A DNA stretch of 64,000 nt from Aureisphaera galaxeae (GTDB lineage Bacteria > Bacteroidota > Bacteroidia > Flavobacteriales > Flavobacteriaceae). The position numbers were made by a program, and so were the translations under genes. Positions 1 through 8,388 of this stretch are shown here, piece by piece. The notes beneath the pieces were generated by a model. That model was not told where the DNA came from. It was given only the letters and a program-made list of their open reading frames with translations, and did no database searches. The DNA lies in contig NZ_JAQQTF010000004.1 of the NCBI RefSeq assembly GCF_028561275.1, positions 496,001 to 560,000 on the forward strand, read 5' to 3'. How positions within the stretch are numbered: the stretch's first letter is position 1; each line of letters starts with the position of its first letter.

Positions 1-63
1 TAGCGTCTACCACCTACCGGCCCAACTATAGATATACTTCCCTAAAGTTTGGTTTTTAATCGT

Positions 64-140
64 GATGAGTGACGGGTGAAGGGCGATGGGTGATAAGTGT
101 ACTTGTTGTCCATCCAACCATCCAACAATCCAACAATCAA
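64..140. repeat. Bipartite intergenic repeat: purine heptamers then pyrimidine octamers
   Basis: Five head-to-tail heptamers of the form GATGAGT (64-98: GATGAGT, GACGGGT, GAAGGGC, GATGGGT, GATAAGT) are followed after 12 bases by octamers CATCCAAC, CATCCAAC, AATCCAAC (111-134). The rest of bases 1-160 shows no gene. The same two units recur in other spacers of the first 11 kb (6008-6125, 7526-7539, 8126-8244, 10611-10626; a weaker trace at about 2060-2140). Function unknown. Confidence 0.7.
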
Positions 141-161
141 TTGAAGTGAAAAGCAAAAGGG

Positions 162-175
162 TTTTGTTATCTTAG
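162..175 (+). promoter_or_regulatory. Promoter core TTTTGT-TATCTTAG for the S15 peptidase
   Basis: TATCTTAG (168-175) fits the Bacteroidota -7 element TAnnTTTG except for one base, and is directly preceded by TTTTGT. It lies 40 bases before the ATG at 216. No TTG is seen at the usual 17-20 base spacing. One member of a recurrent 14-bp motif in this window. Confidence 0.6.
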
Positions 176-215
176 GGCTTCCATAGAATTAGAAATAACA
201 AAGACCAAACATATC

Positions 216-2057
216 ATGAGACTCATCAAATTTACGCTACTCGCATCCCTACTCATTACTCCGCTACTTTCAGTAAATGCGCAAGCAGAAAAAGCGGTTC
301 CTGTTTTCGAAAATGGGGAAGCTCAAATTGTATCTGCATTCGAAGATTCAGAAGAATGGATTAGACATGATCTATGGGTGGAAACGGAGTTCGATACCGA
401 TGGTGATGGAAAAATGGATAGGATGCACGTCTCGGTCACTAGACCACAGCAAACAGAGACAGAAGGACTTAAATTACCCGTTGTATATGTTACTAGCCCT
501 TATTTTGCAGGAGTAGCGGGAAATGTAAAGGGTTTATTTTGGGATGTAAGGCATGAACTTGGAGCGGAAGCAAAAGAACAACGCGTACATCCAGAGGTCG
601 TCCGAAGAGGAGAGCGACCCATCATTTCAAATTCCCATATAAAAACATGGGTGCCAAGAGGGTACATCGTAGTGCACTCCTCATCTCCCGGAACCGGACT
701 TTCGCAAGGTGCACCTACGGTAGGAGGCGACAACGAATCATTGGCTCCCAAAGCGGTAATCGATTGGTTATGTGGGCGTATACCGGGATATACGACTCCC
801 GATGGTAATGAAAAAGTTGAGGCATTTTGGTCAACCGGGAAAATTGGAATGACGGGGACATCCTATAATGGAACCCTTCCTTTGGCGGCAGCCACCACAG
901 GTGTTGATGGACTGGAAGCCATCATCCCCATCGCTCCTAATACGTCGTATTATCATTATTATCGATCCAACGGATTGGTGCGATCTCCTGGTGGATATTT
1001 AGGAGAAGATATTGACGTACTGTACGACTTTATTCATAGTGGCGATGAGTCGAAACGTGCTTACAATAATAAAACCGTAAGGGATACCGAAATGAAAAAT
1101 GGGATGGATAGAATTACAGGAGACTATAACGACTTCTGGGAGGGACGTGACTACTTAAATGAGATGGGCCCCATGAAAGCGGCTTTACTTATGGCACATG
1201 GGTTCAATGATTGGAATGTAATGCCAGAGCACAGTTATAGAATTTATGAAGCTGCTAGGGCCAAAGGGATACCTTCTCAAATATATTATCACCAACAAGG
1301 ACATGGAGGCCCACCGCCTATGAAGATGATGAACCGATGGTTTACGCGCTATTTACATGGTATAGAAAATGGGGTGGAAAAGGATGCACGCGCATGGATT
1401 GTGCGTGAAAATGATAACATGAAAAATCCGACTCCGTATAAGGACTATCCCAACCCAGAAGCGAAAGATGTAACGCTGTACCTAAGCTCGGGCGCTCCTG
1501 ATACCGGAGGTTTAGGCACTGAAAAAGGGAAAAGTCAGGGAACAGAAAAAGTGGTTGACGATTTTTCTTATTCCGGTGGCGAATTGGCACAAGCTGAAAC
1601 TAGTAATCATAGATTATTATATGTAACACCTACATTAACAGAAGATGTTCATATATCGGGCACACCCAAAGTCTCTATTAAATTAGCGAGCAGCAAGGCG
1701 GCTGCAAACCTTTCAGTTTGGTTGGTTTCGCTACCTTGGAATGATGGAAGTAAAGTCAAAATAACGGACAATATCATAACCCGCGGCTGGGCCGATCCAC
1801 AAAATCACAAGTCCATACGAAAAGGGAAACCCTTAAAGAAGGGGAAATTCTATCAGGTAACGTTCGATTTAATGCCAGATGATCAGGTTATTAAAAAAGG
1901 GCAACAAATTGGGCTTATGATTTTTTCGAGCGACAAAGAATTTACGTTGCATCCCGATCCCGGAACCGAATTAACCATCGATTTAGATGCAACAACATTG
2001 AATTTACCCATTGTAGGAGGTAGTGAGGCGTTGGGTAGTGCGCTAAAGGAAAATTAA
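216..2057 (+). CDS. Secreted Xaa-Pro dipeptidyl-peptidase-like S15 family hydrolase
   Basis: A 613-residue serine peptidase of the CocE/PepX (S15) family, expected to remove X-Pro dipeptides or cleave related acyl bonds outside the cytoplasm. Residues 1-24 form a signal peptide ending NAQA. The alpha/beta-hydrolase core follows, with the nucleophile in GMTGTSYNG (Ser216), an acid in GFNDWN (Asp332) and a histidine in QGHGG (His363). The C-terminal third, from about residue 400, is the beta-rich PepX_C-type jelly roll. Length and triad order match the family. It is a single gene with its own promoter at 162-175, preceded and followed by repeat-bearing spacer. True substrate (proline peptide or ester) cannot be told from sequence. 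Confidence 0.9.
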   Translation: MRLIKFTLLASLLITPLLSVNAQAEKAVPVFENGEAQIVSAFEDSEEWIRHDLWVETEFDTDGDGKMDRMHVSVTRPQQTETEGLKLPVVYVTSPYFAGVAGNVKGLFWDVRHELGAEAKEQRVHPEVVRRGERPIISNSHIKTWVPRGYIVVHSSSPGTGLSQGAPTVGGDNESLAPKAVIDWLCGRIPGYTTPDGNEKVEAFWSTGKIGMTGTSYNGTLPLAAATTGVDGLEAIIPIAPNTSYYHYYRSNGLVRSPGGYLGEDIDVLYDFIHSGDESKRAYNNKTVRDTEMKNGMDRITGDYNDFWEGRDYLNEMGPMKAALLMAHGFNDWNVMPEHSYRIYEAARAKGIPSQIYYHQQGHGGPPPMKMMNRWFTRYLHGIENGVEKDARAWIVRENDNMKNPTPYKDYPNPEAKDVTLYLSSGAPDTGGLGTEKGKSQGTEKVVDDFSYSGGELAQAETSNHRLLYVTPTLTEDVHISGTPKVSIKLASSKAAANLSVWLVSLPWNDGSKVKITDNIITRGWADPQNHKSIRKGKPLKKGKFYQVTFDLMPDDQVIKKGQQIGLMIFSSDKEFTLHPDPGTELTIDLDATTLNLPIVGGSEALGSALKEN

Positions 2058-2176
2058 AATAGGGTGCAAGGTGAGGAGTAAGAGGTGAAAGGAGAATTAA
2101 CTCCGAACCCCGTGCCTGCCAGTAGCCAGTATCGATACTATTGCTAAAAAGCCAAAAATATTCCAACCAAATTTGA

Positions 2177-2776
2177 ATGACTGAAAACGATACCCCCAGG
2201 GAACGCTATTTTGATGTGTTTATAGAACAGTTTCCACTGTTAAGTGAGGAGGCAAAGCAATTTACACGCTCCATTTTAACCTTAAAAGAATATGGCAAGC
2301 ATGACTTTGTGTTTAAAAATGGAGCGATACAAAGGACCATTGGTTATGTATACCAAGGACTTTTAAGAAAGTACTACATCAACGAAAAAGGCAAAAAGAT
2401 AAACACAGGTTTTATTTGCGAAGGAGGCTATGCTACCGACTATCCATCTTTTTTAAGGCAAAAACCCACCAAATATTATATAGAATGTCTGGAACCCAGT
2501 ATCATTGTGAATATGTCTTACGATGATCTACAGGAAGTTTACAATAGGTCCAAAGGAAATGAAATGTATGGAAGATTAATTGCAGAGCAGGTCTTGATAC
2601 GGGAAACGGATAGGGTGGAGAGTCTCTTGTTTGAAACCGCCGAAGAGCGTTATTTAAATTTTATAAGTAATAACAAAAACATCATGAATAGAATTAGCTT
2701 AACAGATCTAGCATCGTTTTTAGGCATGGAACGACAATCGTTAAGCAGGATTCGGAGTAATTTGGCCAAAAGATGA
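2177..2776 (+). CDS. Crp/Fnr family transcriptional regulator
   Basis: A 199-residue regulator with an N-terminal cyclic-nucleotide-binding-like jelly roll (about 15-125) and a C-terminal winged helix-turn-helix (about 145-199; the recognition helix is probably in MERQSLSRIRSNL). Bacteroidota members of this group usually lack the residues for cAMP binding, so the effector is unknown. Its stop is followed within four bases by a TGTCAC/GTGACA inverted repeat and then the Lnt-like gene, so control of that gene, and perhaps of itself, is a reasonable inference. No iron-sulfur cysteine cluster is visible. Confidence 0.88.
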   Translation: MTENDTPRERYFDVFIEQFPLLSEEAKQFTRSILTLKEYGKHDFVFKNGAIQRTIGYVYQGLLRKYYINEKGKKINTGFICEGGYATDYPSFLRQKPTKYYIECLEPSIIVNMSYDDLQEVYNRSKGNEMYGRLIAEQVLIRETDRVESLLFETAEERYLNFISNNKNIMNRISLTDLASFLGMERQSLSRIRSNLAKR

Positions 2777-2779
2777 TTT

Positions 2780-2811
2780 TGTCACCTATGTGACAGGTAC
2801 ATACCCTATGT
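2780..2811. promoter_or_regulatory. Probable Crp/Fnr operator: inverted repeat plus direct repeat
   Basis: TGTCACCTATGTGACA (2780-2795) is a perfect 6-bp inverted repeat around a 4-base spacer, the size and type of a Crp/Fnr-family site. CCTATGT occurs twice with 20-base spacing (2785-2791 and 2805-2811), so two sites would lie on the same face of the helix. It sits between the regulator gene and the Lnt-like gene starting at 2846. The link to the neighbouring regulator is inferred from position. Confidence 0.6.
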
Positions 2812-2845
2812 AAGTTTCATTTTTGTAATATCAAAAATCAAGAAA

Positions 2846-4327
2846 ATGAAAACTAGCCTTCTTAAAAAAATTCCATTCGTTTTAGTTCTTTTGTTATTAT
2901 CCGTATTGTCTAATGGGCAGTATGTGGTCTTTTTCGCCATTTGGCTTTTTATGCCTCTATTGCTTTTTTCAGTCCGAAAATTGAAGCGATGGCAGGGCTT
3001 TTTATTCGCTTTTATAATTATAGCCATAGGCTATTATATAGGGACCGATGTAGCGCCTTTTTTGCCACTAATAGCAGGCCTTATTATTACTGTAGTTTTT
3101 AGTATCCTCGCATCTTTACCTTACTTGATCGATTCTTTCTTTTCGAAAAAGCGAAGCCACTTTCTAAGTACGCTTATTTTCCCAGCTTCGGCGGTCATCA
3201 TAGAGTATGCCTATCATTATGTTGATCCGTTCGGTACTTGGTGGCATTACGCTTATACGCAAGAATCGCAAGATGTGTTGATTCAATCGATTTCTGTTTT
3301 CGGCATGGGGTATGTTTCCTTTCTAATTACCTGGTTTGCTTCGGTGGTGAATTGGGTGTACGAGCAAAGAAACACGAGGAAAAATGTAAAAAAGGGAATG
3401 CTTGTGTATGGTCTTGTTTTGGGATTGACCTTACTGTATGGTGGATATAGAGTACAATTTCAAAAACCTGATTCCGAAACCATTCGCGTAGCTTCCATTT
3501 CGGCACTGGATAGTCTAAATATGATGGTGGACATTCAGGGGTTGAATAATCCGGAAACCGAGCAAGACGCTAAAATTGCCACTAGAACCAATACTTCAAA
3601 ACTAAATCAATATTTATTCGATAAAAGTATTGCCGAAGCACAAGCAGGCGCTAAAATAGTTTTTTGGGCAGAGGGGAACGCAGTCATCTTAAAAGAGGAT
3701 GAAAGCAAATTATATGAGCAGGCAAGTACTGTAGCTTCAGAACAAGATATCTATTTGGGGATAGCCGTAGCGGTAGTAGATCCAACGAACGAACGATTTG
3801 TTGAAAACAAATTAGTGCTATTCGATCCGAATGGAAAACAGGTGATCGATTATTGGAAAGGTATTTCAGTGCCTGGAGCAGAAGCCCCAATAAGCAACAA
3901 CAAAGCTGTTGGAATTCAGAAAGTAGAAACAGAGTATGGAGTTATTTCTGGAGTAATATGCTTTGATTTGGACTTTCCCAATTACTTAAAAGCTGCCAAG
4001 GGATCCGACATTTTGTTGGCGCCGAGTAATGATTATGAAGAGATAGGTCATTTGCATACGAACATGGCTAAATTTAGGGCGATAGAACAAGGCTTTAATT
4101 TAATTCGTCAAACTAGTCATGGTATATCCATCGGTGCCGATTATACCGGGAAGGTAATTAGTGAAATGGATCATTTTGCCGATAATGGCAAAATTCTGAT
4201 TACCAATATACCCACAAAAGGAGCGAAGACCATGTATTCAGTAATTGGAGATACTTTTATCGCAATTTGTTTGCTGTTATTAGTATTTGTGATCATACGC
4301 CTAAGAACCAAAAAAGAGCATGTTTAG
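2846..4327 (+). CDS. Apolipoprotein N-acyltransferase-like membrane protein (nitrilase superfamily)
   Basis: A 493-residue protein with six to seven membrane segments before residue 205, an extracytoplasmic carbon-nitrogen hydrolase domain (about 210-455) and a last membrane segment at 464-487, the layout of Lnt. The nitrilase triad is present as Glu276 (FWAEGN), Lys338 (YWKGIS) and Cys372 (VICFD). Lnt adds the third acyl chain to lipoproteins, and relatives of this shape may acylate other targets. The gene follows a Crp/Fnr regulator and its likely operator and precedes mltG by 27 bases. Because it sits under a dedicated regulator rather than in a housekeeping cluster, it may be a conditional paralogue; that needs the rest of the genome. 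Confidence 0.8.
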   Translation: MKTSLLKKIPFVLVLLLLSVLSNGQYVVFFAIWLFMPLLLFSVRKLKRWQGFLFAFIIIAIGYYIGTDVAPFLPLIAGLIITVVFSILASLPYLIDSFFSKKRSHFLSTLIFPASAVIIEYAYHYVDPFGTWWHYAYTQESQDVLIQSISVFGMGYVSFLITWFASVVNWVYEQRNTRKNVKKGMLVYGLVLGLTLLYGGYRVQFQKPDSETIRVASISALDSLNMMVDIQGLNNPETEQDAKIATRTNTSKLNQYLFDKSIAEAQAGAKIVFWAEGNAVILKEDESKLYEQASTVASEQDIYLGIAVAVVDPTNERFVENKLVLFDPNGKQVIDYWKGISVPGAEAPISNNKAVGIQKVETEYGVISGVICFDLDFPNYLKAAKGSDILLAPSNDYEEIGHLHTNMAKFRAIEQGFNLIRQTSHGISIGADYTGKVISEMDHFADNGKILITNIPTKGAKTMYSVIGDTFIAICLLLLVFVIIRLRTKKEHV

Positions 4328-4354
4328 TAAGAGAATACCACAACACATAAAATA

Positions 4355-5401
4355 ATGCGGAAAAAGATGCTTTGGGGAATACTGATTGTGGGTGTGATAG
4401 GTGGCGTTTTCGCCTATCATAAATACACCAAAATAATGGCTCCCAATGTTCCGGACACATTGGAAAACAATATGGTGTACATCCCGACGAACTCCTCGTT
4501 TAGTGATGTGGTCGAAGCCCTCTATACAAATTATCAAATCATAGATACGGTTTCATTTCGGGAAGTATCGGAAATGATGAAGTATAAGAAAAGCATTATG
4601 AGAGCGGGCAGATACAAAATCACGCCCTCTTGGAGCAATCGTGCATTAATCGGTCATCTTAGAGCAGGAAATCAAGAACCCATAAAATTAGTGTTAACCC
4701 ATGGGTGGTTATTGGAAGATGTTGCCGAAAAAGCAGCCCAATTTATTGAAGCGGATTCCACCGATTTGGTGCAGCTGTTTTATAACGAAGACTATATAAA
4801 GAAATCAGGATATACAACCGAAACCCTGATGAGTCTCTTCATTCCCAACACCTACGAGCTTTATTGGAATACGGATGAAAGGGCCTTTTTTGAAAGAATG
4901 GTTACAGAGCACGAGCGGTTTTGGAATACGAACGATCGACTCTCTAAAGCAGAAAAATTGGGGATGACGCCCACTGAAGTCTACACATTGGCATCGATCG
5001 TGGAAAGAGAAATATCAAAAGATTCGGAAAAGAAACGAGTGGCAGGCTTATACTTAAACCGGATTAAGATAGGGATGAAACTAGATGCAGACCCCACGGC
5101 CAAATTTGCGACAAGAGACTTTAAAGCGACACGGATCTTATACAAACACATTCGTTTCGAATCTCCCTATAACACCTATTTGCACAAAGGACTGCCGCCC
5201 GGTCCTATAAGTATGGCATCTATTAAGAGTATCGATGCTGTTTTAGATTCGGAAAAGCACAATTTCTACTACATGTGTGTAGACCCTGATAAGCCAGGAT
5301 ACCATCTTTTTGCAGAATCGATAACAGAACATAACAGAAATGCTCGAAGGTATCATCGATGGTTGGATAATCTGGAAAAGAGGAAGAAACAACAACCTTA
5401 A
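4355..5401 (+). CDS. mltG: Endolytic murein transglycosylase MltG (YceG-like)
   Basis: A 348-residue membrane-anchored lytic transglycosylase: a cytoplasmic tip, one membrane helix (5-22), a LysM-like segment (about 40-105) and the YceG catalytic domain (about 130-340). The motif ASIVERE carries the catalytic glutamate (Glu217), and the family motifs LDADPT and LPPGPI are present. MltG cuts nascent glycan strands and sets their length. The start lies 27 bases after the Lnt-like gene with no promoter between, so the two are probably cotranscribed, pairing lipoprotein acylation with peptidoglycan processing under Crp/Fnr control. Length is normal. Confidence 0.93.
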   Translation: MRKKMLWGILIVGVIGGVFAYHKYTKIMAPNVPDTLENNMVYIPTNSSFSDVVEALYTNYQIIDTVSFREVSEMMKYKKSIMRAGRYKITPSWSNRALIGHLRAGNQEPIKLVLTHGWLLEDVAEKAAQFIEADSTDLVQLFYNEDYIKKSGYTTETLMSLFIPNTYELYWNTDERAFFERMVTEHERFWNTNDRLSKAEKLGMTPTEVYTLASIVEREISKDSEKKRVAGLYLNRIKIGMKLDADPTAKFATRDFKATRILYKHIRFESPYNTYLHKGLPPGPISMASIKSIDAVLDSEKHNFYYMCVDPDKPGYHLFAESITEHNRNARRYHRWLDNLEKRKKQQP

Positions 5402-5451
5402 CTGTTACTTGCAAGAAGGTGCGCCCTTTTCAGTTAGATGCTTCCCTAAAG

Positions 5452-5465
5452 TTTAGTTATCTTGG
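5452..5465 (+). promoter_or_regulatory. Promoter core TTTAGT-TATCTTGG
   Basis: TATCTTGG (5458-5465) directly preceded by TTTAGT, 20 bases before the ATG at 5485. The longer upstream string CCTAAAGTTT (5445-5454) also occurs at 41-50 and 17127-17136. Its position supports the ATG at 5485 over an upstream in-frame ATG at 5419 that would place the motif inside the gene. Confidence 0.6.
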
Positions 5466-5484
5466 TAGAACAAAAGCTACTACC

Positions 5485-5985
5485 ATGGATATATTGAAAA
5501 TCGCCACGCAATGGGCCGAAGCGGAAGTCTTTTCATCAAGGTTCTTCATTCTTTTCGGAATTATGTTTGTCTTGGCTACCGTAGGATTTTGGCAATTAGG
5601 AAAAACGGAAACCGCAAAAGCATACATCGTTCCTACTTTAGTGGCGGGAGCCTTGTTGTTAGCCGTAGGTATCGGGATATTTTTTACCAATAAATCACGG
5701 GTCACAAGCTTTGCAACGGCTTACAATAGCAATCCGACCGAATTTGTAAAATCGGAGATTACCCGTACCGAAAAATCAATGGGAGAATATAGGACCATTG
5801 TTTTCAAAGTTATCCCTTTCATTATTGTAGTGGCAGCCTTATTAATTGTTTTTATAGACAAACCGCTTTGGAGAGCCATCTGTATTACCACCATTGCGAT
5901 GATGGTCGTTATTTTGTTGGTAGACAGCAATGCCAATTCCCGGATTGAAGCCTATCATAAACAATTAGAATTGGTGGATAAATAG
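5485..5985 (+). CDS. Four-helix membrane protein of unknown function
   Basis: A 166-residue protein with four hydrophobic segments, paired as about 19-36 and 46-66, then 107-122 and 127-142, with a polar stretch between the pairs containing a possible amphipathic helix. I do not recognise a family. The start at 5485 is chosen because the 22 residues upstream would overlap a promoter-like motif and carry no membrane signal. Single gene between mltG and a repeat-bearing spacer. Confidence 0.75.
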   Translation: MDILKIATQWAEAEVFSSRFFILFGIMFVLATVGFWQLGKTETAKAYIVPTLVAGALLLAVGIGIFFTNKSRVTSFATAYNSNPTEFVKSEITRTEKSMGEYRTIVFKVIPFIIVVAALLIVFIDKPLWRAICITTIAMMVVILLVDSNANSRIEAYHKQLELVDK

Positions 5986-6007
5986 GAAAACTCTCCATCT
6001 ATTAGTA

Positions 6008-6125
6008 GGAGGAGTGAAGGGTGAAAGATGAATCAATATCGAACTCCGAGTGGGCCGACTATAAGGAGGTTTGTATCGAGGAGTTATGAGTGAATGAGAG
6101 TAGTGAAAGATGAACAGTGAACAAA
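6008..6125. repeat. Degenerate purine-heptamer repeats
   Basis: Two runs of GARnnnT heptamers: GAAGGGT, GAAAGAT, GAATCAA (6016-6036) and GAAAGAT, GAACAGT, GAACAAA (6105-6125), separated by a segment containing TCGAACTCCGAG that resembles TCGGACTCTGAG in the spacer near 8145. Same repeat type as 64-140, without the octamers. Confidence 0.5.
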
Positions 6126-6138
6126 AAACACTTCAAAA

Positions 6139-6771
6139 TTGAGAACATTTTTAGGAATACTTCTTCTGGCCTTTTTTGCATTTTCTTGTAAAGGGCAATC
6201 CAATTCCGAAAAAGAACGGAATGTGGGTGGACCCTGTGAAGATTGTGAATCCTTACTGGACTATAAAATGCTTGATGTGGCGCCTGAATCCATAGATACA
6301 TTGCCTGGTTTTCATAAGAATGAACCGAAAATAAAAATAACAGGAACCGTATTTAAAAAAGACGGAAAAACACCGGCTGAAAATATTTTGCTATATGTGT
6401 ATCATGTAGACAGAAATGGAATTTATCAGCCAAGTGATAATCCGGTAGGTTGGGAGCGGAGACATGGGCAGCATAGAGGATGGTTAAAAACGGACCCCGA
6501 TGGAACGTTTGTCTTCTATACGTTTAGACCCGCACCCTATCCACAAGTAAATGAACCGGAACACATCCATGTTTACGTAAAAGAACCAGGTACCATCCCT
6601 TATTATCTTGACAGTTATCTTTTTGAAAGTGATCCCACGCTAACGGAAGAAATGAAACAATCTGAAAAAAATCGAGGAGGCTCTGGAATTGTGAGGCTTG
6701 AAAAGAAAAACGGAATTTGGACGGCACATAGGAATATAATCTTAGGGTTGAATATTCCAGACTACGATTAA
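6139..6771 (+). CDS. Intradiol ring-cleavage dioxygenase-like lipoprotein
   Basis: A 210-residue protein starting at TTG; this start is needed because the lipoprotein signal begins there (lipobox ending at Cys17 in AFFAFSCKG). The body matches the intradiol dioxygenase core (protocatechuate/catechol type), a beta sandwich holding non-haem Fe(III). Candidate iron ligands Tyr96 (IYQP), Tyr134 (PYP), His142 and His144 (EHIHV) are all present in the expected order. The N-terminal dimerisation helices of catechol 1,2-dioxygenases are missing, as usual for the exported subgroup seen in Bacteroidota and fungi. The substrate is unknown; no aromatic catabolic genes are nearby. Confidence 0.82.
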   Translation: MRTFLGILLLAFFAFSCKGQSNSEKERNVGGPCEDCESLLDYKMLDVAPESIDTLPGFHKNEPKIKITGTVFKKDGKTPAENILLYVYHVDRNGIYQPSDNPVGWERRHGQHRGWLKTDPDGTFVFYTFRPAPYPQVNEPEHIHVYVKEPGTIPYYLDSYLFESDPTLTEEMKQSEKNRGGSGIVRLEKKNGIWTAHRNIILGLNIPDYD

Positions 6772-6889
6772 AAGACGTTGCCAAAAATTGCATATATTCG
6801 TATCACATCAATAATTCATATTTTGAGAATAATTCTGAAATTCATTTTAGCTTAATTAGTAACCGGTAAATACCTTTTACTAATTCACT

Positions 6890-6909
6890 GTTCGGATCTT
6901 CTTCCGAAC
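6890..6909. terminator. Hairpin in the 6772-7005 spacer, possible terminator
   Basis: GTTCGGA (6890-6896) and TCCGAAC (6903-6909) form a perfect 7-bp stem with a 6-base loop, followed by a T-rich stretch. It is over 100 bases after the upstream stop, so it could end that transcript or act in the leader of the DinB pair. The remainder of the 234-base spacer shows nothing else. Confidence 0.35.
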
Positions 6910-7005
6910 CCGTTTTCATTTTATCAACTTTTCGTATGTTATCATAGCTCATAAGGGCTGTTGAGGATTTGCCTTGTTGCATACGAATCTTACGACAAAT
7001 TATTT

Positions 7006-7524
7006 ATGGAAAATCAAGAAGTTAAAAAGAATCCAGCATTTTTAGAATATGTATATAAATTAACGGAGGGTATCGATCACACAGAAGCACTAGCCCTTAG
7101 TGTAAAGGATATCGATAACTTGGATATCGATCAATTCAACCGAATTGGTTTAAAAACGTATCAAGAAGGGAAATGGACCATTCATACCATATTCCAACAT
7201 CTCATAGATTGGGAACGGATTTGGTGTTTTACAGCTGTCATTTTTGCGCGCGCTGAAGGAACCGTACCGGGGATGCTTGATCAAGAAATCATGGGCAAAA
7301 ATTCGAATGCAGATGAACTGTCTATTGAACAATTGGTAGAGGAACTTAAAATCGTCCGCCAATCGACCATAATGATGTTTAATTCGTTCAATAAGAACAT
7401 ATTGGAAACCAACTGTGTGTTTTCTGAATACCTAATGCCGCTACATGCCATTGGGCTTACAATTGCGGCTCATCAGATACACCATTTTAATGTCATCAAA
7501 GAAAGATATCTGCCTTTGGTGTAG
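7006..7524 (+). CDS. DinB-superfamily protein, first tandem copy
   Basis: A 172-residue four-helix-bundle protein of the DinB/YfiT type. The metal-binding triad is visible as His65 (FQHLIDWE), His156 and His160 (AHQIHHF). Such proteins bind a divalent metal and often act as thiol-dependent S-transferases; the substrate here is unknown. The start is set at the ATG matching that of the second copy, 15 codons inside the longest frame. It is followed 62 bases later by a near-identical gene, with about 25 differences over 172 residues by eye. Confidence 0.88.
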   Translation: MENQEVKKNPAFLEYVYKLTEGIDHTEALALSVKDIDNLDIDQFNRIGLKTYQEGKWTIHTIFQHLIDWERIWCFTAVIFARAEGTVPGMLDQEIMGKNSNADELSIEQLVEELKIVRQSTIMMFNSFNKNILETNCVFSEYLMPLHAIGLTIAAHQIHHFNVIKERYLPLV

Positions 7525-7525
7525 T

Positions 7526-7539
7526 GATGAGTGATACTA
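7526..7539. repeat. Two purine heptamers between the DinB copies
   Basis: GATGAGT and GATACTA, head to tail, right after the first DinB stop. The same GATACTA follows a heptamer at 8133-8139 after the second copy, so the duplicated unit probably included its downstream repeat. Confidence 0.4.
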
Positions 7540-7586
7540 TCCCAAAGATGCGTATCGCTACATAATAATTTTATAATCAATTAACT

Positions 7587-8108
7587 ATGAAAAATCAAGA
7601 AGTTAAAAAGAATCCAGAATTCTTGGAATATGTATACAAACTAACTGAGGGTACCGATCTTACAGAAGCGCTCGCCCTTAGTGCAAAGGATATCGATAAC
7701 TTGGATATCGATCAATTCAACCGAATTGGTTTAAAAACCTATGAAGAAGGCAAATGGACCCTTCATAGAATTTTACAGCATCTCATAGATTGGGAGCGAA
7801 TATGGTGTTTTAGAGCGATCATTTTTGCTCGTGGGGAGGGAACCATTCCGGAGGCGCATGATCAAGAAATCATGGGCAAAAATTCGAATGCAGATGAACT
7901 TTCTATTGAGCAATTGATAGAGGAACTTAAAATCGTTCGTCAATCATCTATCATGATGTTTCAATCTTTCAATAAAGAGATATTGGAAACCAACTGCGAG
8001 TTTTTCGAATACCAAATGCCGTTGTATGCCATTGGGCTTACGATTGCGGCCCATCAGATACACCATTTCAACGTCATAAAGGAAAGGTATATTCCTTTGG
8101 TACAGTGA
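7587..8108 (+). CDS. DinB-superfamily protein, second tandem copy
   Basis: A 173-residue paralogue of the gene just upstream, with the same ATG context and the metal triad His65, His156, His160 kept. Many changes fall in the segment after the first histidine motif and around residues 86-92, which could alter substrate choice while keeping the metal site. Spacing suggests the two are read together. Recent tandem duplication is the simplest origin. Confidence 0.88.
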   Translation: MKNQEVKKNPEFLEYVYKLTEGTDLTEALALSAKDIDNLDIDQFNRIGLKTYEEGKWTLHRILQHLIDWERIWCFRAIIFARGEGTIPEAHDQEIMGKNSNADELSIEQLIEELKIVRQSSIMMFQSFNKEILETNCEFFEYQMPLYAIGLTIAAHQIHHFNVIKERYIPLVQ

Positions 8109-8125
8109 AGCATGAGGTGAAATGT

Positions 8126-8244
8126 GAAAAGTGATACTAAGTCGGACTCTGAGCTGCCTGACCGACTTTGGCGGTTATCGAAGAGTCCCCCATACTAGCG
8201 CCCGTCTTTGACGGGCGTCTAACAATCCAACTATCTAATAATCC
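8126..8244. repeat. Bipartite repeat: heptamers, hairpin, octamers
   Basis: Heptamers GAAAAGT and GATACTA (8126-8139) are followed by a GC-richer segment with a perfect hairpin (8199-8217) and then octamers AACAATCC, AACTATCT, AATAATCC (8221-8244). This is the same heptamer-then-octamer order as at 64-140, here with a structured middle. It fills most of the 280-base spacer between DinB and the YD-repeat lipoprotein. Confidence 0.6.
8199..8217. other. Perfect 8-bp hairpin inside the spacer repeat
   Basis: CGCCCGTC-TTT-GACGGGCG. No T-tract follows, so it is not a classical intrinsic terminator, although it is downstream of the DinB pair. It is markedly GC-rich against the surrounding sequence. 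Confidence 0.6.
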
Positions 8245-8308
8245 ATCATAAATCTAGCGAGGAGGAGCGTGTTGAGATGCGAATGATGAATAGTGATCGC
8301 ATTTAAAG

Positions 8309-8322
8309 TTTAGCTATCTTAG
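8309..8322 (+). promoter_or_regulatory. Promoter core TTTAGC-TATCTTAG
   Basis: TATCTTAG (8315-8322) preceded directly by TTTAGC, 66 bases before the ATG at 8389. No -33 TTG at standard spacing. Confidence 0.6.
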
Positions 8323-8388
8323 TACAATCCAGAAAATGACAAACCTCATTTCATGACGCTTTATTCACCAAACCGGTAGTCTCTTATA

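Noticed and set aside
7560-8108. DinB pair as part of a DNA-damage or defence system
   Set aside because: The name is historical; these proteins are metal-binding bundles, and no nuclease, polymerase or recA/lexA gene is adjacent.
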